A DNA stretch of 46,151 bases from Microcaldota archaeon (GTDB lineage: Archaea > Micrarchaeota > Micrarchaeia > Norongarragalinales > UBA8480): contig JAHFHC010000007.1 of the NCBI GenBank assembly GCA_023247085.1, forward strand, positions 1 to 46,151, given 5' to 3'. Each line of letters opens with the position of its first letter. The first letter of the stretch is position 1. The position numbers were made by a program, and so were the translations under genes. Shown in pieces: positions 17,293 to 25,086 of this stretch. Below the pieces are notes generated by a model, which saw nothing but the letters and a program-made list of their open reading frames with translations, did not search any database and was not told where the DNA came from.

Positions 17293-18375
17293 TTAGCGTT
17301 TGAAAATTTGTACGACGTCGTCATCTTGCATTAAGTGGTCTATTCCAACTTTTTGGCCGGGGAATTTTGCGGATTTGCCCCATATTTGTGCGTATTTGAA
17401 TAGTTTACGCATGTCTCGGTGTAATTCATCGCATACGTCGCCAACAGTTGAGCCATTTCGCATCATTAACGCTTTGTCATCTACTTTTTCCCCTTTGCGT
17501 TTTGTATAAACGTGAATCAAGTTTAGTTTTTGGTAAATCCCTTCTTTTAACTTGTCTATATTATAACCCGAACCTGCAGATATGGGAATGAAACTGTAGT
17601 GAAGTGTCTTGAAAAAATCTGGTTTTACTAAGTCAACTTTATTGATAACTGTAAGCGAAGGGACGTATTTGCGGTTTCCTATAAGCACGTCAATTAATTG
17701 ATCTGCGGTTGCATCTTGTCTAAAATTGATATTGGCATTAAAAATTCCATATTCGTTTAGGATGCCGCGAATCGTGTCTTCCTTGAGGTGGGTTTGCTTT
17801 ACGCCGTAAATAATGTTGATTCCGCCCTTGTCATTTTGGTGAATGTGAATATTTGGAAACTCTTGATCCACTCTAATTCCAATTCCGTGTAGTTCTTCAA
17901 TGATTTTGTCCCGCTGTTGTGCAGTGAAAACGTCTAGAATAATCAATATTAAATCAGCATTACGTGCAACTGCAAGCACTTCTTTTCCCCTGCCTTTACC
18001 TTCTTTTGCACCCGCGATAATTCCAGGCAAATCCAGTAATTGGATATCTGCGCCTTTGTACGGCATCATGCCGGGAATGCACGTAAGTGTGGTAAATGCA
18101 TACGCAGCTGTTTTGGATTCTGCACCCGTTAATGCGTTTAACATGGTTGATTTTCCAACTGACGGGTAACCAATGAAAACAACTGTTGCGTTGCCGCTTT
18201 TTCTAACTTCAAACCCTTTGCCGCTACCACTTCCTTTTTTGCCAACGGTTTCAGCGTCTTTCTTTAGTCGCGCTAATTTGGCTTTTATTAGCCCCAAGTG
18301 ATGTTCAGTTGCTTTGTTAACCTGCGTTTTTGCTATTTGCTGTTCAATTTCAACGATTTTATCTGTAATGCCCAT
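17293..18375 (-). CDS. DRG-family GTPase (Obg/HflX superfamily) with TGS domain
   Basis: This 360-residue protein is an archaeal homologue of developmentally regulated GTP-binding proteins, which act on translating ribosomes. The N-terminal helical region (MGITDKIVEIEQQIAKTQ) is followed by a G domain with P-loop GYPSVGKST (about 69-77), DLPG, and NKVD, interrupted by the family's own insertion. A TGS domain forms the last 70 residues and ends in DDVVQIFKR. Length is normal and the start is an ATG. It shares a divergent intergenic region with msrA. Confidence 0.94.
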   Translation of the reverse strand: MGITDKIVEIEQQIAKTQVNKATEHHLGLIKAKLARLKKDAETVGKKGSGSGKGFEVRKSGNATVVFIGYPSVGKSTMLNALTGAESKTAAYAFTTLTCIPGMMPYKGADIQLLDLPGIIAGAKEGKGRGKEVLAVARNADLILIILDVFTAQQRDKIIEELHGIGIRVDQEFPNIHIHQNDKGGINIIYGVKQTHLKEDTIRGILNEYGIFNANINFRQDATADQLIDVLIGNRKYVPSLTVINKVDLVKPDFFKTLHYSFIPISAGSGYNIDKLKEGIYQKLNLIHVYTKRKGEKVDDKALMMRNGSTVGDVCDELHRDMRKLFKYAQIWGKSAKFPGQKVGIDHLMQDDDVVQIFKR

Positions 18376-18422
18376 GTTTATGTTATCTCGCTTTTTCTTA
18401 TTTTTTTTAATTTCTTAAATTA

Positions 18423-18436
18423 TAGTTTATAGCTAA
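18423..18436 (-). promoter_or_regulatory. TATA region for the DRG gene, motif shared with the SdpI-like gene
   Basis: TAGTTTATAGCTAA on the plus strand reads TTAGCTATAAACTA on the minus strand, with CTATAAAC as TATA box about 55 nt before the DRG start. Exactly the same 14 nt occur at 25843-25856 before another minus-strand gene. Confidence 0.45.
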
Positions 18437-18474
18437 ATACTGCGTTTTGTTTAGTTATTAGTATATAGCGTAAG

Positions 18475-18957
18475 ATGCAAAATAAACCTATGGCTAAATT
18501 TGAAACAGCAACTTTTGCAGCTGGCTGCTTTTGGGGAGTTGAAGAGATTTACCGCACGACAAACGGAGTAAAAGAAACCGTAGTTGGCTATATTGGTGGC
18601 CATACTGAAACCCCAACGTACGAAGATGTTTGTTCAGGCGAAACAGGCCACGCTGAAGCAGTTCAAGTGACTTTTGACCCAAAGCAAATCACTTATACAA
18701 AATTGCTGGAAATGTTTTGGAGTTTGCATGATCCAACGCAGTTTAACCGACAAGGGCCAGACGTAGGTTCAGAGTATAGATCTGCTATTTTTTACCATTC
18801 TGAAACACAGCGCGAATCCGCTCAGCAAAGCAAGAAGGAAATTGAGAAAAAACTAGGCAAGAAAGTGGTCACTGAAATTGCGCCGGCGACGAAGTTTTGG
18901 AAAGCTGAAGAGTACCATCAAAATTTTTTAATGAAACATGGAAAAAACCTTTGTTAG
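18475..18957 (+). CDS. msrA: Peptide methionine sulfoxide reductase A
   Basis: MsrA repairs oxidised methionine (S-epimer) in proteins. The 160-residue sequence has the catalytic GCFWG (Cys18), then YIGGHTETPTYEDVCSGETG and FWSLHDPTQFNRQGPDVGSEY, all diagnostic. A resolving Cys is present at the C-terminus. A second ATG 15 nt downstream is an equally plausible start and leaves all motifs intact. No MsrB is visible in the window. Confidence 0.96.
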   Translation: MQNKPMAKFETATFAAGCFWGVEEIYRTTNGVKETVVGYIGGHTETPTYEDVCSGETGHAEAVQVTFDPKQITYTKLLEMFWSLHDPTQFNRQGPDVGSEYRSAIFYHSETQRESAQQSKKEIEKKLGKKVVTEIAPATKFWKAEEYHQNFLMKHGKNLC

Positions 18958-18991
18958 TGCGACTACTTGTCTGTGGTTTTTTTTGCTTGTT

Positions 18992-19018
18992 CTGCGCATT
19001 TTTTATTGATAGGCGCAG
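18992..19018 (+). promoter_or_regulatory. Inverted repeat in the leader of the P-type ATPase gene
   Basis: CTGCGC at 18992-18997 and GCGCAG at 19013-19018 are perfect complements around the T-rich ATTTTTTATTGATAG. The element lies 21-47 nt before the start of the MgtA-like ATPase. It could be an operator over the TATA region, a leader hairpin or a terminator for msrA. The sequence alone does not decide. Confidence 0.3.
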
Positions 19019-19038
19019 TTATGTGTTTGGATTTTTGA

Positions 19039-21609
19039 ATGTCTCTTAATTTGTCTTGGAAGTTAGATGAAAAAAAACTTTACGTTGAGTTAGGCTCTAC
19101 TCAGGATGGGCTATCTGATAAAGCTGCAGCCGTAATTAGAAAACAAATTGGTCGCAATGAATTAGTTGAACGTGACAAGCGAAAGACTTTTTCGCTTTTA
19201 TTATCTCAGTTCAAGAGCCCTTTGATTTATCTTCTTGTCTTAGCTTCGCTTATCGCTTTTTATCTTGGAGATACTATTGAAGCGAGCATTATTTTGTTTA
19301 TAATTGCGTTGAACGCCGGCATTGGTTTTTTTCAAGAGTATAAATCAGAAAAATCACTTGAACGATTAAAGAAGTTTGTCTCTTTCAAGGCAATTGCTAT
19401 GCGTGACGGTGTCAAAAAAGAAATAGATAGCCGAGATGTTGTGCCTGGAGATATCTTATACGTTCAAATTGGTGACAAAGTTCCCGCTGATATGCGGTTA
19501 ATTTTATGTGAAGATTTTGAAGTTGATGAATCTACGCTTACTGGCGAATCTCTTAGAGTTACAAAAAATTCAGATGTACTTAACTTAAATCAGCCATCTG
19601 TAGCTGAAATCAGTAACATGGCATTTATGGGCACTATTGTAACGCATGGCCATGCTATTGGGGTAGTTACCGCAACTGGGCCTACGGCGATTTTGGGGAA
19701 AACTAGTTATGCGCTTGGTGCGCGCTTACCTGAAACTAATTTTGAATTAAACGTACGCAAGTTTGGGAATTTGCTTATCAAAATAACAATTGTAATGACC
19801 CTGTTTGTCTTTATCGTTAACTATTTGCTTGGCAGAGGTTTGCTATCATCATTTTTGTTCGCCCTCGCGCTTGCAGTTGGAATTACCCCCGAAGCTTTGC
19901 CTATTGTCATTACTGTTGCGCTTTCGGCTGGTGCAATGCAGTTAGCAAGGGAAAAAGTGGTTGTCAAAAAACTCGTTGCAATTGAAAACCTCGGCAACAT
20001 GGATGTATTATGTGCTGATAAAACTGGTACATTGAGTGAGAATAATTTAATTTTGGAAAAAGTTGTTTCGCTTGACGGTAATTACTCCGGTGAATTAGTT
20101 GAACGTTCGCTTGAATGTACAACTGAAGTTTTAGGCAAGTTAGGTAAATTAAAAACTGGTAATTTGTTTGACCAAGCAATTTTTCAATTCGCTTCTGAAA
20201 AACTTGACTCCGGCCGCGTAAATGAGATAACGATGCGGCAACCTGTTGATGTGATTGATTTTGACTTCACTAGAAAACGAATGAGTGTATTGACCAAAGA
20301 AAAAAGTGGCTTATTTATGATTACAAAAGGAGCTAGTGAAAGCGTTTTATCTGTTTGTACAAAAATGAGGAAAAACGGTGCCGATGTAAAAATTAACGAG
20401 TCCGCACATGCTTTTGTGGAAAACTATGCTAAGCAGGGCTATAGCGTAATCGCAGTTGCTTGTAAGAAAATCAATTCCTCTGCGAGTGCAACAAAGGGTA
20501 ACTTCAGCGTATCTGATGAAAAAGAGTTGACTTTACTTGGCTTTTTACTGTTCAGTTCGCCTCCAAAGAAAACAACTGAAAAAACGTTATCTGAATTAGG
20601 GAAACTTGGAGTTGAATTAAAGATACTTACTGGTGATGGACAATTAGTTACTCAGAAACTTTGCAATGACATTGGTTTTACAATAAAAGGCGACCGCATT
20701 GTGCTTGGAGCTGAACTAGAAACGTTGAGCGAATCTGAATTAGACCAATGGGTTGAGAAGTATAATGTGTTTAGTCGTGTTACTCCTGAACAGAAGTTTA
20801 CCATTATCCTTGCTTTACGGCGTAACAAACACGTTGTTGGCTTTGTTGGCGATGGGGTAAACGACGCGCCTGCTTTGCGTGCCGCTGACGTTGGCATTTC
20901 AGTTAACAATGCAGTTGACGTTGCTAAAGACGCAGCTTCGCTTATTTTACTAAGCAAGGGGCTTGACGTTATCCTTGATGGCGTGACCCTTGGCCGAAAA
21001 ACTTTTGGCAACGTGACTAAATATATTTTGAACACAATTAGCGGCAATTTTGGCAACATGTTTACAATTGCGTTATCTTCATTGTTCCTAAAGTTTATCC
21101 CACTTTTACCGTCGCAGATTTTGCTTAACAACTTGACTTCAGATGTTCCACTTTTAGCTATATCGACTGACAACGTTGACAAAACTTTTCTAGTAAAGCC
21201 AAAAAAGTGGGATTTGTCCCTTATTTCAAAATTCATGGTGTACTTTGGCATCTTAAGCGTTGCTTTTGACTTGCTCACAATTTTTCTCTTGCTTTATTGG
21301 CTACAAGCTCCACAGGATTCGTTCCGCACCGCTTGGTTCATTGAATCAGTATTATCAGAAATATTCGTAACATTTGCAATTCGCACACAAAAACCATTCT
21401 TCCAAAGCAAACCAAGCATATTGCTTATCTTATTGTCAATCGCAGCAAGTGCAGTAAGCGTAATAATAACCTATTCCGTGATTGGCCAGTACTTCGAGTT
21501 CGTGCCACTCCCATTGAATTACTTAGCACTCATTGGAATTATACTGTGCTTCTACTTTGCATCTGCTGAACTAGTAAAAAGAAGATTCTTCGCCAAACAC
21601 GTGATGTAA
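19039..21609 (+). CDS. P-type ATPase, MgtA/MgtB-like magnesium (cation) importer
   Basis: This is an 856-residue P-type ATPase. Asp327 in the phosphorylation motif DKTGT, TGES in the actuator domain and GDGVNDAPAL in the hinge are all intact. The membrane segment GITPEALPIVITVALSAGAM and the late NLTSDVPLLAISTDNVD resemble the P3B magnesium transporters MgtA/MgtB more than the P2 calcium pumps. About ten membrane helices are present, two before and two after the actuator domain and six at the C-terminus. Cation choice is inferred from similarity. A GC-rich inverted repeat precedes the gene. Confidence 0.88.
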   Translation: MSLNLSWKLDEKKLYVELGSTQDGLSDKAAAVIRKQIGRNELVERDKRKTFSLLLSQFKSPLIYLLVLASLIAFYLGDTIEASIILFIIALNAGIGFFQEYKSEKSLERLKKFVSFKAIAMRDGVKKEIDSRDVVPGDILYVQIGDKVPADMRLILCEDFEVDESTLTGESLRVTKNSDVLNLNQPSVAEISNMAFMGTIVTHGHAIGVVTATGPTAILGKTSYALGARLPETNFELNVRKFGNLLIKITIVMTLFVFIVNYLLGRGLLSSFLFALALAVGITPEALPIVITVALSAGAMQLAREKVVVKKLVAIENLGNMDVLCADKTGTLSENNLILEKVVSLDGNYSGELVERSLECTTEVLGKLGKLKTGNLFDQAIFQFASEKLDSGRVNEITMRQPVDVIDFDFTRKRMSVLTKEKSGLFMITKGASESVLSVCTKMRKNGADVKINESAHAFVENYAKQGYSVIAVACKKINSSASATKGNFSVSDEKELTLLGFLLFSSPPKKTTEKTLSELGKLGVELKILTGDGQLVTQKLCNDIGFTIKGDRIVLGAELETLSESELDQWVEKYNVFSRVTPEQKFTIILALRRNKHVVGFVGDGVNDAPALRAADVGISVNNAVDVAKDAASLILLSKGLDVILDGVTLGRKTFGNVTKYILNTISGNFGNMFTIALSSLFLKFIPLLPSQILLNNLTSDVPLLAISTDNVDKTFLVKPKKWDLSLISKFMVYFGILSVAFDLLTIFLLLYWLQAPQDSFRTAWFIESVLSEIFVTFAIRTQKPFFQSKPSILLILLSIAASAVSVIITYSVIGQYFEFVPLPLNYLALIGIILCFYFASAELVKRRFFAKHVM

Positions 21610-21692
21610 ACCCTAAGACTGTTTTCTCGCATTTTGTTCTATTCCTCTACTTTTTCAGCAGTAAGCTTTTTCTACTTAACAATTCGAAAGTG

Positions 21693-21735
21693 TTTTATAC
21701 CTCTTTTATCCGAATACATATCGGAAGTATTCCGA
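21693..21735 (+). promoter_or_regulatory. Promoter and palindromic operator of the AbrB/PIN pair
   Basis: A TATA box (TTTTATAC, 21693-21700) is followed by a perfect palindrome TCGGAA-GTA-TTCCGA at 21721-21735, which is where transcription should begin. Another half site ATTCCGATGTAT (21741-21752) overlaps the antitoxin start and matches the left flank ATACATATCGGAA in inverted form. This is the expected arrangement for self-repression by an AbrB-type antitoxin. Confidence 0.6.
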
Positions 21736-21746
21736 GTGTGATTCCG

Positions 21747-21986
21747 ATGTATATTGATATTAAAATGAGTAAAAAAGGCGAAATTGTGATTCCAGCGTTT
21801 GTACGTAAACAATTCAAGTTGCGAGAAGGCGGCAGCGTTAGGTTAGATGTTGAGCGGGATTCAGTGCGTTTTGTAACGCCAAATAAAAACGTAGTTGCCT
21901 GGATGCGTGAATACGCTAAAAAACACAGTAGGTCAACTGATCAGATAATTAGCGGAGATGAACTTTACGAAGAGGAATTTGGATGA
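21747..21986 (+). CDS. AbrB/SpoVT-family antitoxin (VapB type)
   Basis: This 79-residue protein has an N-terminal swapped-hairpin DNA-binding domain, seen in IKMSKKGEIVIPAFVRKQFK and EGGSVRLDVE. A C-terminal tail probably wraps the toxin. It overlaps the PIN gene by 4 nt (ATGA), typical for toxin-antitoxin pairs. I start at the ATG at 21747. An upstream GTG frame at 21690 would run through the TATA box and operator and is rejected. Confidence 0.85.
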   Translation: MYIDIKMSKKGEIVIPAFVRKQFKLREGGSVRLDVERDSVRFVTPNKNVVAWMREYAKKHSRSTDQIISGDELYEEEFG

Positions 21987-22840
21987 AAATATTCGTAGAT
22001 GCTAATATCTTCCTAGGCGCGCTTATTTCAACGAATGGCAAGCTCAATGAATTTGCGTCTAATTTACTTGACGAAATTGCGCATGGACAGCATGAAGCGA
22101 TTACATCTCCATTAGTTATTGATGAAGTAATGTGGGTACTTTTAAAGAACAAAAAACCCGGAATTGAATTTTGTATCCGTAACATCTATGAATTGCCTAA
22201 TTTGGAAGTTCGTGGCATTGACGCGAGCGCACCTTTAATAGCTTTAGATTTTATGAGCAAATATGGATTAAAGCCACGTGACGCAATGCACTGCGCTTTT
22301 ATGAAACAAAACGAAATTACTACAATTGCAACAGACGACACGGACTTCGAGAAAGTAAAGGGAATCAAAAGAATGAAAATATACTTTATAATCCTGCAAC
22401 ACTATTACTATTTCATGAAAATTATTTTTTGTGGTGGTCCACGCGGCGCTGGAAAATCAACGCTTATAAAAAAAGCTTTAACTGAATTTCCAGAACTCCA
22501 AGCAATTCACATAAACAAGGTTTTGCTAGAATGCGAAAGAAGGGGAATTACGCCAGAACAATTTGTAAAACAAACTGGAAACGGGAAAGCCGCTTTGATC
22601 GTTGAAGGAAAATACGCACACATTCCCCGCAGTGTTAACAACCCAGCAACTGCTGCTGATTTTCACTTAGGCGTAGAGCATTTCCCATCTGCTTCTTGTT
22701 TTGTGTTTGTTTCTGCACATGAAAAAGAGCTCGACCAACGAATACAATCAGATATAAAAAAAACGACGACTAAACCCAAGAGGCAAATTAGCGGAATGGA
22801 TTGCAATGCGACACAGTGGCAAAGTAGTTCACCATATTGA
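21983..22840 (+). CDS. PIN-domain toxin (VapC type) reading in frame into a kinase-like gene
   Basis: Residues 1-132 are a PIN-domain ribonuclease toxin: FVDANIF with the first acidic residue, IDEV, the KPRDAMHCAF segment and ATDDTDF give the acidic cluster. The PIN domain should end near IKRMKI, but there is no stop codon there. Thirteen codons encoding an odd Tyr-rich stretch (YFIILQHYYYF) lead to an internal ATG at 22415 that begins a P-loop domain. The joining stretch contains CTTTATAAT, a good TATA box 27 nt before that ATG, so two separate genes whose first stop was lost is more likely than a functional fusion. The frame ends at 22840 after a probable frameshift. Confidence 0.75.
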   Translation: MKIFVDANIFLGALISTNGKLNEFASNLLDEIAHGQHEAITSPLVIDEVMWVLLKNKKPGIEFCIRNIYELPNLEVRGIDASAPLIALDFMSKYGLKPRDAMHCAFMKQNEITTIATDDTDFEKVKGIKRMKIYFIILQHYYYFMKIIFCGGPRGAGKSTLIKKALTEFPELQAIHINKVLLECERRGITPEQFVKQTGNGKAALIVEGKYAHIPRSVNNPATAADFHLGVEHFPSASCFVFVSAHEKELDQRIQSDIKKTTTKPKRQISGMDCNATQWQSSSPY

Positions 22841-22925
22841 TTCAAGCGACCACGAAACAGCGTACAGCGAGTTAAGAAAAATAATAAAAAGAGAAATAAC
22901 GCGGCCTAAAACTCAGTGGGCCTGA
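22415..22925 (+). pseudogene. P-loop nucleotide/adenylate-kinase-like gene with a homopolymer frameshift
   Basis: From the ATG at 22415 the protein begins MKIIFCGGPRGAGKST with a clear Walker A motif and continues like a small archaeal nucleotide kinase. At 22756-22763 there is a run of eight A. Read as it stands, the frame ends soon after in an unlikely tail at 22840. With one A fewer it continues as RRLNPRGKLAEWIAMRHSGK and ends at a TGA at 22923-22925, giving a 169-residue product. The extended end overlaps the 3' end of the tRNA-Val gene by 9 nt. Either a sequencing error, a real mutation or programmed slippage explains it. TATA box CTTTATAAT (22384-22392) suggests a leaderless transcript. 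Confidence 0.6.
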
Positions 22926-22989
22926 GGAGAATCGAACTCCTGGTCTTTCGCGTGTAAGGCGAACGTCTTAGCCACTCGACTACAAGCCC
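22917..22989 (-). tRNA. tRNA-Val (anticodon TAC)
   Basis: On the minus strand the acceptor stem GGGCTTG pairs with CAGGCCC, with A as discriminator. The anticodon stem TTCGC/GCGAA encloses CTTACAC, giving anticodon TAC. The T arm AGGAG-TTCGATT-CTCCT is perfect. There is no intron and CCA is not encoded. The 3' end overlaps the corrected end of the kinase-like gene on the other strand. Confidence 0.95.
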
Positions 22990-23082
22990 ATTTGTAGAAT
23001 AATTCGTAGTTATTTTGGGTAAAAGTAGTTAAAAAGTTGAAGGGTTTGTTTAAAACTAGTTTGCTCGTTCTTTAAAGCGTTT

Positions 23083-23472
23083 TTACGGCTTTGCTGGTGT
23101 TTGTCTGTATTGTTCTGGGTTGTTAGTGTTGTTTTGCACTTGGCCTTGTATTTCGCTTTCTCTGTACCCGCCTTTTCTTGAGCGGTTTCTGTCGCCGTAT
23201 TGTCCGGGCATTTGAGTTGAGCGTTCTAATTCTCTTTCCCTGCGCTTTTGATTTTCTTGTGTTTTCTTTTCGTAAATGCGTAAGTGTTTACCGCAGCCTG
23301 GGCAGTAAGCGACTTCGCGTTTGAAAACTGCGCGGTATTCTTCTTGGTCAACTGTGTCTTTGCGTTCAATTGGATTTGAAAAAACCACTTTTTCAATATA
23401 AACTGCTTTATCTCTCCTACAGTAGCGTTTACAACCTGCACAAATGATTTGACGTTCTTTGCCTCTAGCCAT
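23083..23472 (-). CDS. Zinc-ribbon protein resembling ribosomal protein eS26
   Basis: This is a 129-residue protein from the ATG at 23472. Two cysteine pairs, CAGC (11-14) and CPGC (57-60), form a zinc ribbon. CKRYCRRDKAVYIEKVVFSN followed by AYCPGCGKH resembles the eS26 pattern of C-x2-C, then a DKA segment, then YC-x2-C-x-H. The C-terminal half is a low-complexity tail rich in Arg, Glu, Gln and Asn. A frame extended to a TTG at 23562 is possible but would cross the likely promoter (TATAAT about 28 nt before the ATG), implying a leaderless transcript. Assignment to eS26 is tentative. Confidence 0.6.
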   Translation of the reverse strand: MARGKERQIICAGCKRYCRRDKAVYIEKVVFSNPIERKDTVDQEEYRAVFKREVAYCPGCGKHLRIYEKKTQENQKRRERELERSTQMPGQYGDRNRSRKGGYRESEIQGQVQNNTNNPEQYRQTPAKP

Positions 23473-23563
23473 TAAATAAAACAACTCTTTTGATTCATTA
23501 TACTTGATGCTATTATTATGGGCTACTTGGTTTTTTAAACCGTGTGCCTGTAGGGCTTTCAAT

Positions 23564-24280
23564 CTACCGTAAGTGCTTTAGTTTTCCAATTCTTTGTCCG
23601 TTTAGTAAAATTGCTTCTGCTTCTTCCAAGTGTAGTTTGGGGTCCTTGAAGATTGGGCCGTGGAGTTTGTTTTGTGAAATTGTATTAAAGGGTATTGCGC
23701 CGCTTAGTGGGTTAAACGAAGGAAAACAAACTAGTTTTTGTTTTTTGCCAAAAGGGGCAACTATCCAAGCGGCTAGTGTTTTAGCGAATTCTTTTCTTCC
23801 AATTTGCACTCCGGCATGATTATGCCCCATAAGCAAGAAATCGGACTTCAATACATCTCTACTTGCAGCTGCGTGGCCGTGGAACAAGCCGTATGAAACG
23901 CCTCGGTGCCTAAAGGTCATGCCGCTTGGTGGTTCAACAGAAAAATGGGGGAAACTATTTGCCATTTCTTCAATGCGTGAATCGTGGTTGCCTTTGACAA
24001 CTGTTATTTTACTGAATTTCAGTTGACTAACGAGTTCATTGAAGTAGTTGCGTTCGCGTTGTTCAAATCCGCTGTAATTGTCTTTGAAGTCACCAATTAC
24101 AATTAGTTCGGTGGTTTTAGAAACTTGTTTTAGTTGGTTTAAGCGCGTAGAGTAAATTGTTGGATCAAGGTCAATGTGCACTCCGCGAGTTTGAAGGGTT
24201 AATTCAATGCCAAAGTGGAGTTCGCACAATATTAGCTTTTTTCCAATTACTGCGGCTGGCTCGTTGGTTAAGAACTTCAT
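23564..24280 (-). CDS. Archaeal metallophosphoesterase (calcineurin-like, COG1407-type)
   Basis: This 238-residue protein has the calcineurin-like metal-site series. CELHFGIE stands at the first motif, GDFKDNY at the second, KGNHDS at the third, then FHGHA and MGHNHAGV. The first motif normally reads D-x-H, and here Glu replaces Asp. The second usually has His after GD-x-K, and here it is Asp. Metal binding may be altered but the rest is intact. The family is often linked to nucleic acid repair, but the substrate is unknown. Its ATG overlaps the stop of the upstream zinc-ribbon gene by 4 nt. Confidence 0.85.
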   Translation of the reverse strand: MKFLTNEPAAVIGKKLILCELHFGIELTLQTRGVHIDLDPTIYSTRLNQLKQVSKTTELIVIGDFKDNYSGFEQRERNYFNELVSQLKFSKITVVKGNHDSRIEEMANSFPHFSVEPPSGMTFRHRGVSYGLFHGHAAASRDVLKSDFLLMGHNHAGVQIGRKEFAKTLAAWIVAPFGKKQKLVCFPSFNPLSGAIPFNTISQNKLHGPIFKDPKLHLEEAEAILLNGQRIGKLKHLR

Positions 24281-24654
24281 TTTCGGCGCAGCTTCTTTGC
24301 CGTGGCTTTAGCGGGTTTCTTAAGCTTGGCTTTCTTCGGCTTTGCTTTAGCCTTAACTTTTTTCGCCGTTTTGGCTTTACCTGCCTTAGCTTTTGTGCCT
24401 GGAAATAGTTTATTTTCTTTTTCAACTGAGTGTTTAGTAATGCTTTCAAAGTCGAACTTGTGCTCTAGTCGATTTAATAATTTCATTTGTCTATTGCAGC
24501 AAAATGGGGCAAATAAAGCGCCTTGTTTTTCCACTTTTTTCTTGTTGCAATTATCACATTTGTATTGTTTATTTGTAATGTACGGGTCTTCTACGTCTAC
24601 GTACATGTTTTCTCCTTCATGGTCTTCATATTCGCTTTCTTCTTCACTTTGCAT
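24277..24654 (-). CDS. Small Cys-containing protein with Lys/Ala-rich tail, function unknown
   Basis: This is a 125-residue protein. An acidic N-terminus (SEEESEYEDHEGE) is followed by CDNC and, 17 residues later, CC, which may bind zinc. From about residue 85 to the end the sequence is a Lys/Ala/Pro tail (AKAKPKKAKLKKPAKATAKK) like histone-H1 or other nucleic-acid-binding tails. It overlaps the metallophosphoesterase gene by 4 nt, so the two are probably functionally linked. It is divergent from the SWIB-like gene. I do not recognise the family. Confidence 0.75.
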   Translation of the reverse strand: MQSEEESEYEDHEGENMYVDVEDPYITNKQYKCDNCNKKKVEKQGALFAPFCCNRQMKLLNRLEHKFDFESITKHSVEKENKLFPGTKAKAGKAKTAKKVKAKAKPKKAKLKKPAKATAKKLRRK

Positions 24655-24818
24655 ACTGTATCACTGGTAGTTAAAAGTTTTTTAGAGTTAAATACCTTGT
24701 GTTCACCTTTCAACCTAGAGGGAGAATGGTTTATAAAGGCGAGTTGTTTTACCTTTTCTAGACGTAAAAATTGTACTAACTTTTTTTGCGTTGAACTAAA
24801 AAGGTGATAGAATAAACA

Positions 24819-24977
24819 ATGGCCGGAAAGAAACCGTTTGGTGGATACACGATATCCTTTAAGTCAGCATCAGACTCAACCCTTGGGGAAGTCTTTGGAA
24901 CTGGGGCAATTACTCCAAGTGAAATGACCAAGAAACTGTGGGTATTCGTCAAGAAAAAGAGCTTATCCTCTAAATAA
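24819..24977 (+). CDS. 52-residue SWIB/MDM2-like mini-protein
   Basis: This short ORF starts at an ATG with AAAGGTGAT about 10 nt upstream. The region LGEVFGTGAITPSEMTKKLW followed by VFVKKKSL matches the first half of SWIB domains, where a typical line reads L-x-x-I-x-G-x-x-x-x-x-x-E-V-x-K-x-L-W-x-Y-I-K-x-x-x-L. The second half of the domain (the DPxNK and later helices) is absent, because TAA follows directly. It is divergent from the Lys-rich zinc-ribbon gene, so both could be chromatin or nucleic acid associated (inference). A long T-rich stretch follows. Confidence 0.7.
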   Translation: MAGKKPFGGYTISFKSASDSTLGEVFGTGAITPSEMTKKLWVFVKKKSLSSK

Positions 24978-25009
24978 GTTTTTAAAAACAAAAGCATTTT
25001 CGCAATAGC

Positions 25010-25047
25010 TTTTATATTTTTTTATTTTTACTTTATTTTTTTTCTTT
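25010..25047 (+). terminator. Oligo-T terminator after the SWIB-like gene
   Basis: Several runs of four to eight T within about 40 nt lie 30-70 nt after the SWIB-like stop codon, the usual form of an archaeal intrinsic terminator. The facing minus-strand gene ends nearby at 25087. Confidence 0.5.
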
Positions 25048-25086
25048 AAACATTAGCGCTTATTCTTAAATTAATTAATATTCAGT

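Noticed and set aside
20652-21278. 208-codon minus-strand ORF within the P-type ATPase gene
   Set aside because: Antisense to highly conserved P-type ATPase motifs, so it is a shadow frame.
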